This document shows, one piece after another, positions 21,962-32,155 of a stretch of DNA of 36,086 nucleotides. The stretch is from Psilocybe azurescens (lineage: Eukaryota > Basidiomycota > Agaricomycetes > Agaricales > Agrocybaceae): NCBI GenBank assembly GCA_023853785.1, contig JAJIRX010000813.1, forward strand, positions 1 to 36,086. Direction: 5' to 3'. Position numbers and translations under genes: made by a program. The notes under the pieces were generated by a model. It searched no databases, was not told where the DNA came from, and was given only the letters and a program-made list of their open reading frames with translations. Each line of letters starts with the position of its first letter. Positions within the stretch are counted from its first letter, which is position 1.

Positions 21962-23106
21962 ATGGATCCCAGCTATGACACAACAGAAGCCAAAGCCTTG
22001 GTGGAAAAGGCGTACACAGACGCACGATCAACAGTGAGCGAGTCAAAAACACTCGAGAACTTCAGCGTACGTGTGCCGTCGTATGATAGCTACATGAAAG
22101 ACACGCTGACGAATACAAAAAATTAAAATTAAAATTAAAACTGCAGAAAGATAGATACCAACTGGTCTTCGTCGAGCAGCCACGTTCATGGCGAATAGTC
22201 TGCAAAGAAGGCAACGGTACAAACGAAGAAGAAACCTTTTATGTGCACGGTATCATATGCCGCAGCGAATTGCCGCCTATACATACGTTGTGAGTACCCA
22301 TCCAACATAGAAGAGAGAAGGAGACCCGACAAATATGTAGGTCGCCCAACACCGTCAAAAACAAAGCTAGATACATTCGACAAGGGGTGCGAATTACAGG
22401 ACTGAGCACACCGTCCTTTGAACGAGACATGGTTAATATTAAAGAAGTACACTCCATGATGACCACTTACCTAGAAGGAGAAAACATCAAACTCTTGCCA
22501 TGGCAGGCCGACGTATACGAGGGGCACCACGCAATAGACTCCAGTGCACGCTATTTTACATTGCGACGGTTTGTACCTATGGAGGCCGGCCAACCATTCG
22601 AAATGGGCGTGGATCCGTTGGGGATACTGTCGAGAATGCGAGGAAATGACCTCATACACGGCATGGACAACAAAGTAGATTATCTGCATGAAGAGAAAGA
22701 AAAGAACGGGAAAGCCAAGTAAGTAAGGCACCCAAATCTACAAGCATAATACTCACAGTAACAACATAGATTGACCCACATCGAACCCAAAAACTTTGCA
22801 ATAGGCGATGTCGTTCGTATTACCGTATCGTTTGTGGCATTCATGAACAGGGATAAAAGTGTGGCGATGAATACGATACTGAAGGCGCTAACCCTCGTCG
22901 ATCCAACGGTAAGCCATCGATAAGATCAACGAAGCAGTTGATCTAACGTAGGACAGAGTCAGATCGAAAACAATGAGAAAGTAACGAACAACTCACTCGT
23001 CAAAATACCGAAATGGACCGTCATCAAGCGTAGGAGAGTGTACGACGAAGAGAAGATGACAAGCCGTGGCCTTGAAGACATGAAGATCATAGAGGACAAC
23101 GACTGA
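21962..23106 (+). CDS. Unknown multi-exon mushroom protein, divergent partner of the 17.6-20.7 kb gene
   Basis: ATG at 21962 (MDPSYDTTEAKALVEKAYTD); stop TGA at 23104-23106. The first exon has one frame change between about 22095 and 22135, next to a triple AAAATT repeat. It then continues as KDRYQLVFVEQPRSWRIVCK. Three introns with GT..AG ends splice in frame: 22290-22340 (51 nt), 22718-22769 (52 nt) and 22909-22956 (48 nt). The exons encode a coiled or charged N-terminus, a central segment with VYEGHHAIDSSARYFTLRRF and FEMGVDPLGIL, and a C-terminal block NFAIGDVVRITVSFVAFMNR then ILKALTLVD. The tail is basic, then acidic (KWTVIKRRRVYDEEKM). I recall similar anonymous proteins in mushroom genomes with a GD-(I/V)-V-x-x-x-(L/V)-(S/T)-F core. 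I know of no function for them. Clean splicing argues it is a real gene. Confidence 0.75.
22117..22140 (+). repeat. AAAATT microsatellite inside a coding exon
   Basis: Three AAAATT units lie in the first exon of the 21962 gene. One reading frame across it gives alternating Lys-Leu. The exon's frame change falls within about 40 bp, so slippage in this tract is a possible cause. Confidence 0.7.
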
Positions 23107-23412
23107 AGGCACGTAGAAAAGCGGTGAGAGGAAGGAAATTGCCCAGAAGGAGCAATGACTTACCTAGATATTCATGTGCCCTAGAAAAATGCCACGTCGT
23201 AATCTTAGACCAGTATAGAACATAGAACAAAAACACTGACTGTAATACACACAGTACATAGTAACTTTGTAGCCCTCAAGATAATGAGTATTTTATTATA
23301 ATCCGGGATGCAATATCCTTCTGCGCAATGGTGTCGTTGACGTGATAAGTGCATGCGGAATGTGTATTAGACATCAAGTTCGACTCACCAGTGATGTGCT
23401 GATATCTGCCAA

Positions 23413-23700
23413 TTTAGTCGAGCCCCAAGTCAAAGTCGCACTGAAGACGTCCTCGACGTCATCAAGAAGTCAGCGTTCGTAAAGGTGGAAGGCGGTGTCG
23501 GTGAAGGAGCATTCAACCAAGTAGAGGTCGAGATCGAGATAGCATCCGGAGAAGATGTCGTCGAAGTCGCGCTTGGACGGGTATTCGAACACTTCGCGGG
23601 TACCGAGAGCAGAGCTGTCGGCTGTCGAGGCGCAGCGGCGTCGGAGGCTTTGCGTACGTGGGCGAGTGTCTTGACGTACATCCTAGCAACATGTATGTAT
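23413..23700 (-). pseudogene. Unidentified coding-like fragment in a GC-richer patch
   Basis: The interval is clearly richer in G+C and CpG than its flanks. On the minus strand one frame reads SALGTREVFEYPSKRDFDDI, then SGCYLDLDLYLVECSFTDTA, before a stop near 23488, and resumes in frame with LLDDVEDVFSATLTWG. The composition looks like protein rather than shadow, but I do not recognise a family. The opposite strand is also open, so the strand call is tentative. Confidence 0.25.
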
Positions 23701-24205
23701 AAGTGTGAGTAAAACAGAGGTGGGAGGCAGAAGAGCGACGTACGTTCCCATCTTCAAAGAGGCATTCACTTGCAACACACACGTATCAACAAAAATCCCA
23801 TTGTAAAAAGGAACGACAATTACTACAAACAGAGCAGACATTTATTCATTTTACATGAGACACTTTGGGCAAATGAACACTGGTCAATCAACAATGGACT
23901 ACAGCTCATGCTAACTAAACACAACACGATCATAGAAAAGACTAAATAAGTAATACACTACGAACGGGAACACATCCTGACAACAGAAAATACGAGAACG
24001 ATCAAACACAAAAGAGATCGAGAGGTCAACGTGGTGGTGGAAAGGAAAGAAGGAAGGGAGGCTACGCGCTCCCACAGTGAATGATAGGGCACCATTCGGC
24101 AAAAAGAATTCGGGAGACGCCGATGACAAAGCAAAGTCACGTTATATTATTGCGATCAAAGTGCTGGATGACAAATGCAATGGACTTTTCTCCACGTTCA
24201 ACGTC

Positions 24206-24311
24206 ATGTTATTGATTTGATTTATATTGAATGTAACAAAACGGGAAATACCGACTTTACAATAGAAAAATCACGTTCACGTCACGTTATTGAAAACAAA
24301 ACGGGAAATAT
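24206..24311. repeat. Imperfect tandem duplication (two units)
   Basis: ACGTCATGTTATTGA...AACAAAACGGGAAATA (24206-24251) is repeated as ACGTCACGTTATTGAA..AACAAAACGGGAAATA (24278-24311), with different spacing inside. It lies about 180 bp upstream of the BTB gene and could hold duplicated regulatory sites. Confidence 0.6.
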
Positions 24312-24486
24312 ATTCGCACAAAGATAGAATATTGACATTGCGCCCTCGCTGGGTCCCTGTAAAGAACGAGTCTTTACTTACGTAAAGGCCTCGTAATCTC
24401 ATTATAGTAGTCACTCATGCTAGGTTTTAATAATGCTGAAGCAACTGCCAACTCTTATGAAAGATATTTTTCATATGAGCTGGTAA

Positions 24487-26123
24487 ATGCTGGCAGCAGC
24501 TTACTCGAATATCTCAACTCCTTTCCATCGAAAGCGCTCATTATTTTCGGCTCATTCTTTCGGATCGGAAAAGGCACAAAATAATGGGAATGTGGCCCAC
24601 CTCCCAGCATTCCAGCCTAAGTCAAATTCCCGGAAGGAGATACCAGTCTTTCTACATCAAATGAGTAACACTAAGATCCGTAAGGATCTCTACTTCCTGT
24701 TGCAAAAACGACTTTTCTCGGATATGCAGATAGTCGTGCCATCATCCAACAATCGTGACGTGAGAGGACGAAGAGAGAGTAGTAGGCGTCTTTTCTTACC
24801 ACAAGTCTATCCTTGCAGCACGATCACCGTACTTCCGCGAAATTCTTTTAGGACCAGACACCCCCAATATCGTTCATCAAAAGCCCTATGATTTGTTCAT
24901 TGTTCCACTGCCGTCCCTGCCGTTCAATCCTGTTACTGTGGACTTTACACTATGCTTTCTATACACGAGTGTATTGCAGTTTCCACTTCCGGAGTTCATC
25001 AGTGACTATCCGACAACAATCGCACTTTATCGAGCGGCAATTTTTCTCGGAGTTCCTTCATTGAAAAACCTAATAGTCGCACATATCATCTCCGATATGC
25101 TTCACGGATCGTTCTCCGCATCTCTCACCCCGTCTGAGTACTATCAATTCACTGATGGGAGGTGGAAAAACATGTTGCTTCTAGGAGGTTGCTCGTGCCG
25201 CCAATGTGCCCGTCAGCGCCCCACGTATATTGTCATTCTCCTTGGAACCGGATATTCTGGACCCGATATTGGAACGGGGCACTCGAAGAGCCTTGGTTGG
25301 TATGTTTGGTCCAGGGTGGTGTACCCAAGAGCTGGGATTGCTTCCGGACGACATTCTCTCCTCCGTGCTAAAATCATTGAGTGAAATGATTACCCCATGT
25401 AATGCCCTTTCGTTACTATTCGCTGCCGAAAAGGCAATTCTGCAGCTGGGCGACACTCCTGCTTTCTGGGATAAACGTATAAGGATCCTGGTCATGTCCG
25501 CACGGGTAATGATTGATAATATCATTTGCCAGCAATCTCGCCCATGTTTCTACTGCGATGAATGGAGGGAGCTTATAACCGACTTCGCATTTGAAACTCA
25601 GAAACTCTCAAATTCAGCGGAAGGGGAGGACGTCAAGATGGGGTGGATCCTGGGTGCTCTGTCGAGAGGGATTCAACCCCAGAATTTACGTTCTATATAT
25701 CAGGTAAAATCATAACAGTTTAAACAAAATGGAATTCGCTAACGTGTATGGTTACCTTTTAAATCGATGTACTACAAGACGTTGACTTGGTTCACCGACG
25801 CACAAGTACCTCCTGAGAAACAGAATAAGCGCATCGTCGATATGATGGCGCCTTTAAAAGAAGAACTACTTCAGGCCATGATGCAATCGCGACGAACCTC
25901 GCTCGTTTCTTCTGCTTCGATATTCGAGCCTATTGATCCATCCCATTGGTCAATTGCTGCTCTGGACCTATCGGAGGGCTCCGTATACTCCTACCCATCC
26001 TCACGCACAATGTCGACGGAGTATGGCATATATTATACGAGAATGGCGATTTCACAAGACACGGTGGAGAACGCGACCAGGAGACGTAGTTGGGATACAC
26101 TGTCGGTATATACTGAAAATTGA
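24487..26123 (+). CDS. BTB/POZ domain protein, copy 1
   Basis: BTB domains mediate dimerisation and often recruit Cullin-3 ubiquitin ligases. The ATG at 24487 opens an N-terminal tail of about 60 residues. The BTB core then begins with LYFLLQKRLFSDMQIVVP (about 24690-24742). After one frame change near 24775 it reads HKSILAARSPYFREILLG. It continues through FTLCFLYTSVLQFPLPEF and LYRAAIFLGVPSLKNLIVAH. A cysteine pair follows (LLLGGCSCRQCARQ, about 25175-25215). A second frame change near 25210 in a C run leads to the C-terminal domain ERGTRRALVGMFGPGW and NALSLLFAAEKAI. One intron starting after 25703 leads to the last exon, with a Ser-rich tail carrying SSRTMSTEYGIYYTR. Every block has a counterpart in the gene at 33.4-35.4 kb, so the two are paralogues. 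Confidence 0.82.
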
Positions 26124-26171
26124 TATTTATGACATTATTTTCTGGAAAAAATTCAAACACTACGAACATAT

Positions 26172-26906
26172 GTCATACTCCCAGGTCTTGTGTGAGCCTG
26201 GCGGCTCACCACTTCATATATAGTCCGAGCAACTAGATGCCAGAGTGTATTTATAGCACCATTTTGGTGTAGCGGTTACGGCTTGTCAGACTGGCATGAC
26301 TAGCTTACATCTTGGGCATATTTGTACTCCTTACTTGGTACTTTATGTACATCAAATAGAACTCAGTGCCACCAATGGCGACAATAAATTTAAATCCTTT
26401 GTTGATATAGTTCACCTATGCTGTGGGTTTTGCCCAAACCAAAGGTGTACCACTTGGTATAACCAAACCTAGCAGGTGGTATATACTAGTGGTTGTTTGA
26501 ATGTGACAATTGTATGTTAGATATTTAAACTTTGATCAATCAAGGCATTAGTCATAGATAGCCAAGGAATGCCTAAATTACAAAGTTACTACATGTTGTT
26601 CATTGTCAACTGTGAGGACTGAGTGCTCGAGTCGACTTTTTAATTGAGGATGTTTCTTTGCTAAATGAACTTGTGGGAAGGGGGCTCAATAAACCGGTAT
26701 ATTCAAGTACACTATTTTGTAGTATAACACCTAAATAGGAGCATCATGGAGCCTTGAGCCTTAAGTGAGTGAATAGTTTTGTAAATTTCTGATCCAAAAG
26801 TTAAAGTTTGTGGCCTTATCACCACAGGCAAACCTTGGGGCATATGATTTTCATAGCCTTAAAGGCTATGATAAGGCTATAATAAGTTGATAACTGGGAG
26901 TATGAC
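26172..26906. mobile_element. Putative non-autonomous element with 13-bp terminal inverted repeats
   Basis: GTCATACTCCCAG at 26172-26184 is matched exactly by its reverse complement, CTGGGAGTATGAC, at 26894-26906, 735 bp apart. The interior has no coding potential and contains further palindromes, such as CATAGCCTT-A-AAGGCTATG near 26850. Near 26271 GGTGTAGCGGTTACG resembles a tRNA A-box, so a SINE-like origin is an alternative. No clear target-site duplication is visible beside the repeats. It is probably a MITE-type element. Confidence 0.5.
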
Positions 26907-27049
26907 TTAGTAATCAATAGAATGAGTAACAAATGGCACATTTTTACCTTGGCATCCTTTATTCAATATGTCATGTGTCTAGACATGCAACATTCCAGTA
27001 GATGGTATCTCCTGGGCTAGAATTGCACTAATATCTGGACATCCTCACG

Positions 27050-27631
27050 GCCTCGTTTTTCGTCAAAGTATGCAACTTGAAGCTATCCAGATCGCCTCGT
27101 CCTTCTTGTCGTCTTCCTGTGCACAAGGGGACGCGCTTATTGATGCCCAAACTACGAGAACTCACTATGAATGGAGAGGAGTGCCATATGTCATTCATGT
27201 CTTTCCTTACTGCTCCGCGACTGGAGACTCTCACCGTCGGATGGAAGGAGAAGAGCGTCCCTGGAAGTAAACCAGGCCAAGGAATTGCAGAATGCATACT
27301 CGCCCCAGAATGCAAACTCCGCACCTTCAAATTAAGTGCACGAGATATCTTCTTCAGCGATTTAGGTCAGGCGTTACGAACGATGGATTCTCTCAAAAAT
27401 ACTACGCTTCGTATGTCAAACTCGCGTTCCATAGCCATTATCGACAGACTCCTTCGCGAAGACGGCCATGCTCAGGACGCAATGGATAGCTATGCTACTA
27501 GATCCTTCCTTCCGTCGTTGAGCTCTATAGCTATCCATTCTGTCCAGTTCGCCTTGCCTGAGCTGGTTCGTGATGTATGCGCAATCGAAGGGGCTGCTAT
27601 TGGCGGACCCCGTGAGGAAAGCACACTATAA
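27050..27631 (+). pseudogene. F-box/LRR-type protein, C-terminal fragment
   Basis: The frame ending at 27631 reads LLMPKLRELTMNGEECHMSF, then LTAPRLETLTVGWKE, CKLRTFKLSARDIFFSDLGQ, IAIIDRLLRED and FLPSLSSIAI. These are irregular leucine-rich repeats in the style of the large mushroom F-box family. Members are adaptors of SCF ubiquitin ligases. No F-box or start is found upstream, where the 735-bp inverted-repeat element lies about 150 bp away. The reading starts without an ATG in frame. After the stop, VSVVSMRANHSLL in another frame may be the true end. It is most likely a 5'-truncated copy. Confidence 0.6.
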
Positions 27632-27893
27632 AAAGAAATTTACCGTGTCAGTTGTATCTATGAGGGCGAATCACTCGTTGTTATCTCGGCGAATAAGGAC
27701 GTGTCCAAGGGAATACCTTTGAATTACATCAACGCGGACGATCCGAGTGTCGATATTTCGTACAACTGAACTTACGGTCATCTTTTGTCCATTAGTAGTA
27801 TGGTTGTTCCATTAGGCTGAGGACGACATTGTTGTTCTTTTGTTCTTATCCTTGTATTTTTATTAACTTGGGTAGCTATTTGTGAGTAGCTAG

Positions 27894-28124
27894 AACCGGC
27901 ATGTCAATCATAATCGTCCAGAACAGTCGCATAGAGGTCGACAGCGACGGCGGTGTGATAAAAGCAAAGAGATTAAATCGCTGCTTGAAGTTCTACAGCT
28001 GGAAATCCTTGGAAATGAGACCAACCAGAATCCTTTAGACCAGCCTCAGATGCCAAAGAAGACGAAAATTCGGCGTCTAGTATTGGCGTACGACCATATC
28101 CTCAAGCCAACTGCCCTGATCTGA
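27894..28124 (+). pseudogene. Short unidentified coding remnant
   Basis: A 76-codon frame without ATG ends at TGA 28122-28124. It contains KEIKSLLEVLQLEILGNE and MPKKTKIRRLVLAYDHILKP. Regular charged and hydrophobic spacing suggests a true coiled or helical C-terminus. I do not recognise the family. It could be the last exon of a lost gene, possibly the truncated neighbour upstream. Confidence 0.3.
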
Positions 28125-28241
28125 TGAAATTCGACTGTATGTATTAGGTATAGATACAATGCTCCATTAGGTGAATCAGAAGCCGGAGCAGCAGAAGGGA
28201 GACCGAGAAGTAGAGCTAAACTAGTACTATTAATCCAAAAT

Positions 28242-30555
28242 TTACACTTTCAACGCAGATACGTCTTCCGGACGATCGCACTCTGTTTGATCATCGTCCC
28301 CATCCTTTCTATATGCTGGACCCGGACTTCGCTTTCTGAACATCAGCCTGACGTTCTTGTCGGGTATAACTTTCGACTCGAACCACGCCATCTGCGGCTT
28401 CGCCTTCGCCGACTCGGACGAGAACTTGAAGTCGTATGTGGTGAGCATGTATCCGAGCATGAGTTTGAGCTCGGCAACTGCGAAGAAGCGGCCCGGGCTG
28501 GATAATGGGAGATGTCGATACGAGTGAGTACGGTACCACTAGCTTGTGGGAAAAAGAAAGGAGAGGGGGAAGGGAGGGGAAAAGGCAATAGTAACCCACC
28601 AAGCAGGCCTCCCATGCCCAAAGGCGTTGTACTCCAGCGTCGGCGTCGCCATGAGCGGTTGCGGCGGCTGGTCCTCTCGTGCACCCTCTTGGTTTACTGT
28701 AGGTCGCGAGAATCTGAACCCATCAAACACCTCCGCAGGCGGATCATGATAATACGCATCATCCCTATGGTTCCCCCACGCGTTGACGCACAGGTGCGTG
28801 CCGGGCGGGAGCGTGGTGCCCTGCGCATCAGAGAACGTGAATGGCTGGAGAACTCGTCTGCTGAGAAGAACTTTTTTTCGATATGTCAGATCTTTAATTG
28901 GGTGCGCGACATTGAGAGGAACAGAAGAATTGCCTTACCCAGACCGAGTCCATTGTACCGCTGCGTCTCGCGGAGGAAGCTGTCCGTCTTGAACATCTCC
29001 CCGACGGCTGCTTTGGACCATTTTCCTTGCCCTGTGTTCTTCACGACGGACCGGGCTTCATCTAGAAGGGGTCGGATATACTCTGGTCGTTTGCAGAGCT
29101 CGTATAAAGCCTGTGCGAAAGCCTGAATATTGTATCAGTTACCACAGTACTCAGAATCCAAAACTATCGGTATGATAGCTCAACAAAGAAACAGGATTTA
29201 CCACACCCGACGAGTACGTCGAGGCAAAACTGAATACCACGACGCGCTTCGCCATGTTACGCGGTGTGCGTTCCTCTCCTGATGCTTTGGCAGAGTCGAG
29301 GAGCCATGTGATCAAGTCACTCTACGGCGATGATAAACATGTAAGTTATGAGCCACGATTTTGGCTTTAAAGGATGGATTAAAACTCTCACAGGTTTATC
29401 AGGCCACTCGCCTCCATGTATTCGATCTTGCTCTAATCGATATTCGATAATAGGTGCGAGATGTTTCTCGATGCCTATCAAGACACCATCCACATTCGTA
29501 ACCAGTCAGCCAAATAGCCTATCGTAATCGAGTTAGAGACACAAATTTGACAGGAATATAAGCAGCCATGAGCTACTCACGGTCTGAGAAATACGGGAAA
29601 CAGGTGAAGGAGACGTCATTTAACTAGTTCCATGGTGGACTGTACGCACAGCCTACGAAAATCGTTGTTCCTGCCTGATAATCATTCAGTCGTTAATGAT
29701 AACATAGAATAGGATGTGAATGGTAAAATGTACATAGGTCGATGCCGAGAAACGCTCTTGTCGTTATCCTCGAAATAACTTCCACGAGACCCTCGAAAAC
29801 AGGGACGCTCGTCCATTCTGTGAACCTGGGATAAGTAGCCGTAGGAAGAGTAAGGAAGACAGCGAGCATACCGTCTGTTTTGCATGGAATCATGTCGTTC
29901 AAGGCTAATACCATCTCGTCATGGATGTCATTGAATTGATTTGCGAGGTTCCTGGTCAGAGGACCACGGACGATGTTGATGTAGTATGGATTGTCGGAGA
30001 CCGCGTTACCGAACGTGTGGTCCCATTGGTAGAACTAGATATCATTACGATCAACATGGTGCTTGAACAACGAAAAGACAGTGGCGAAAGACGGTACACG
30101 TACAACTGGGTTGCTGCGCACGCCCGAGAGCTGGTTCTCGCTTGCTTTGCGTATATCCTCTACTCGCTGGCGTCCATTTGCAACGACGAGCCATTCGTCT
30201 AGCATGGGCAGTTTCCATACACTTCCAGGATACTGGATTGGTCGATGACCATAGCGTACAGAGTTGTAAGTAAATAGAGATCAGATAGGTGGTTGATTTC
30301 GAAGCGTACCTTACGATAGCCCTCCTCGACGATGTCTCTTCCGAATAGAAGAAACTTTAGAGCAGAGAAGAACGAGAGAAACGGGGTAGAATAGCCGATG
30401 GTTGGGATGTGATCAAGCTGTTCGGTTATGAGTCGGTATTATTATTTGAAGAGTGTCTCAACAGTCAAACACACCCGTCTATCACAAAATAAAACTCGAG
30501 AACAGGCGAACACCCCCATGATGAGGCAGACGTCTGAGATGCTGAGCGAGAACAT
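28242..30555 (-). pseudogene. Cytochrome P450 (basidiomycete, multi-intron) with two in-frame TGA codons
   Basis: P450s are ER-anchored haem monooxygenases. The ATG at 30555 gives MFSLSISDVCLIMGVFACSR, a membrane anchor. Exons follow with DHIPTIGYSTPFLSFFSALK (about 30410-30350), MLDEWLVVANGRQRVEDIRK, then NPYYINIVRGPLTRNLANQF, then EWTSVPVFEGLVEVISRITT (about 29820-29760). I-helix region: VVVFSFASTYSSGV (near 29230). K-helix ExxR: SFLRETQRYNGL (near 28965), with Glu and Arg present. PERF-like region: VFDGFRFSRP. The haem loop FGHGRPACPGRFFAVAELK is formed across an intron that splits the Cys codon (TG near 28608, C just after the acceptor near 28496). Two TGA codons fall in frame, after ELVK near 29616 and after LFG near 29507. 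All other motifs are intact. It is a recent pseudogene unless these are sequence errors. Confidence 0.8.
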
Positions 30556-31497
30556 GCTGAGGACTGGAAGTATGCTGCGATTCGAGTTTCGATTCCATCG
30601 TACGATTTGAGGAACAGGCTTATATATCCTCTTCTCTGACCATATGTCGGCGTTTTCATGCCCTAACGTAACCGGCGCAGGGTTGGATGTATGGCTCGAA
30701 CAATCAATTCACCGGTGGCTCCTGATGCCACTCCTATAATAACCAAAGAGTCAGCTGATAATGAAGTGATAAGTCGATAACCCTTTGAGCTTGTAGCATT
30801 CGGCATGGTTCAGATGAAGTACCTATTTCACACCCGCAATATTGTGCCACCCACAGGCCACGACCCCTGAACCAACCATCATGTAGGGATCTTTATGTAG
30901 GTGGATTGGAGCATGTGTGTCAGAAACGCTCAGCTTGGTTGGAAAGGGACGTGTATGCCCAACCGGTGGCCGATTGAGATGATAAGAGAGTATGCTACCA
31001 TAATCCTAAGTCTTCAGGGTTCGTGATTGCCAGCAGATGTCGGAGTTTGTAAGAATGCCCGGGAACGGAGCTGGTATCGATGATGAGCGCTTGAGCGCTT
31101 GAGTATTTTTAGGCAGGGGTGAAATTCTTGCAACACGGCTTGGAGAGTATGAAGGGTAAAGGAAAGTCTGCAATTTGGTAGTACGCCCGTCTCTCACGGT
31201 CTCGTCTGCCAGTCTGGTTATCGGTATCACATGATTTAAATACGTCGCGTCGCGCCTCATGCAAGCCTTATTCCAACTCTCGTTCAGGCCGAAAACTCCA
31301 TAGAATACGCGAAGAACGTTTTAGTCTCTTTAATATCTATAATTCCAGTAATAAAGACTCCACGAGGCTTGGTGCTTCATAAGCCATAGTAGACTAAAAA
31401 ACTCTGTTACTGGTCAAGTGCAAAACATGAAAAAGCCGGGTTCATAGTTAATTTCCTTCTGGTACCATACGACTGTATCTTCCAAACAGAAAGTGAA
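30556..31497. other. Spacer between P450 and lectin
   Basis: No gene or long repeat was recognised. A small direct repeat (GAGCGCTT twice) occurs near 31086-31102. The left end presumably contains the P450 promoter. Confidence 0.35.
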
Positions 31498-32155
31498 TCA
31501 AGCGCTGGCTATCATAAACTCCGCAGTTATGTCCCCATAGCTAATGTTATCATGAGCTGAAATCTGATTGAAGTGAATAAAAGTTGACAATGGCAAGAAA
31601 TCACGTCTTCAGCGTACCGCAGCTACTTCAGTCAAACCCTCGCTTCTCAGAGCATAGGCGGTGCGGGAAATTGAAACTCTGATTGGTTTTGGGGATTCAG
31701 TAAAGTTCAAATGTGAACTGACTCTTCCTCTTCTTTACCTGTATTTACCAGCCGACACTTCAGTAATGTGCAACGGAGTTGGAGAGCTTCCAAATGAGCC
31801 TAGCACGGCCTATAAATTAAAGATATAAGTAAGCTGGGGCAAATCATTAAGAACGGGCTTACAACTGCGTTACCAGCAACGACGACAGGATAACCATCCA
31901 TGTTAGTCAGGGTATAGTCGCGTCCGGAAGGCTGTAAATCCCACTGATTTTTTGACAATAGATGATGCATTTAATGGCATACAGACATCAAGACATATTT
32001 GAGACATACCTTCCTTGCAATTGGTGCCACGCTTTGGTTAGCGGGAGACGCTATAACAAGTGGGCAGCCTGCTTGAGGCCTCCCTGCGACAACATCGAGG
32101 GTCGCATAATTGAAAAAAGGCTAATGGTTACAGTTCCTGTAGGAGGAGGCGTCAT
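31498..32155 (-). CDS. Ricin-B-like (beta-trefoil) lectin, five exons
   Basis: Small cytosolic lectins of this type bind glycans and are thought to defend fruiting bodies against grazers. The ATG is at 32155 and the stop TGA at 31500-31498. Exons: 32155-32010, 31943-31863, 31809-31739, 31678-31618 and 31563-31498. All introns have GT..AG ends and fitting phases. Recognisable pieces are TLDVVAGRPQAGCPLVIASP in exon 1, WDLQPSGRDYTLTNMDGYPV in exon 2 and HITEVSAGKYR at the end of exon 3. The Q-x-W style strand and the repeating V-V-x-G turns fit a beta-trefoil. The predicted length of about 140 residues is normal for the family. Exon 1 contains one frame change in a run of T (about 32117-32122). 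Family assignment is by eye and not certain. Confidence 0.58.

Larger units (their letters stand above)
23107..24486. other. Mostly non-coding interval with one GC-richer patch
   Basis: Apart from the patch at about 23410-23690 described separately, no gene was recognised. The right half is AT-rich and carries imperfect tandem copies near 24.2-24.3 kb. The stretch upstream of 24487 is presumably the promoter of the BTB gene. Confidence 0.35.

Noticed and set aside
26262..26330. Possible tRNA gene (GGTGTAGCGGTTACGG with A-box resemblance)
   Set aside because: No acceptor stem, anticodon arm or B-box (GGTTCGANNCC-type) could be placed. It is kept only as a note inside the inverted-repeat element.
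28512..29126. Plus-strand 204-codon frame
   Set aside because: It is antisense to P450 exons that carry ExxR and the haem loop, so it is a shadow.
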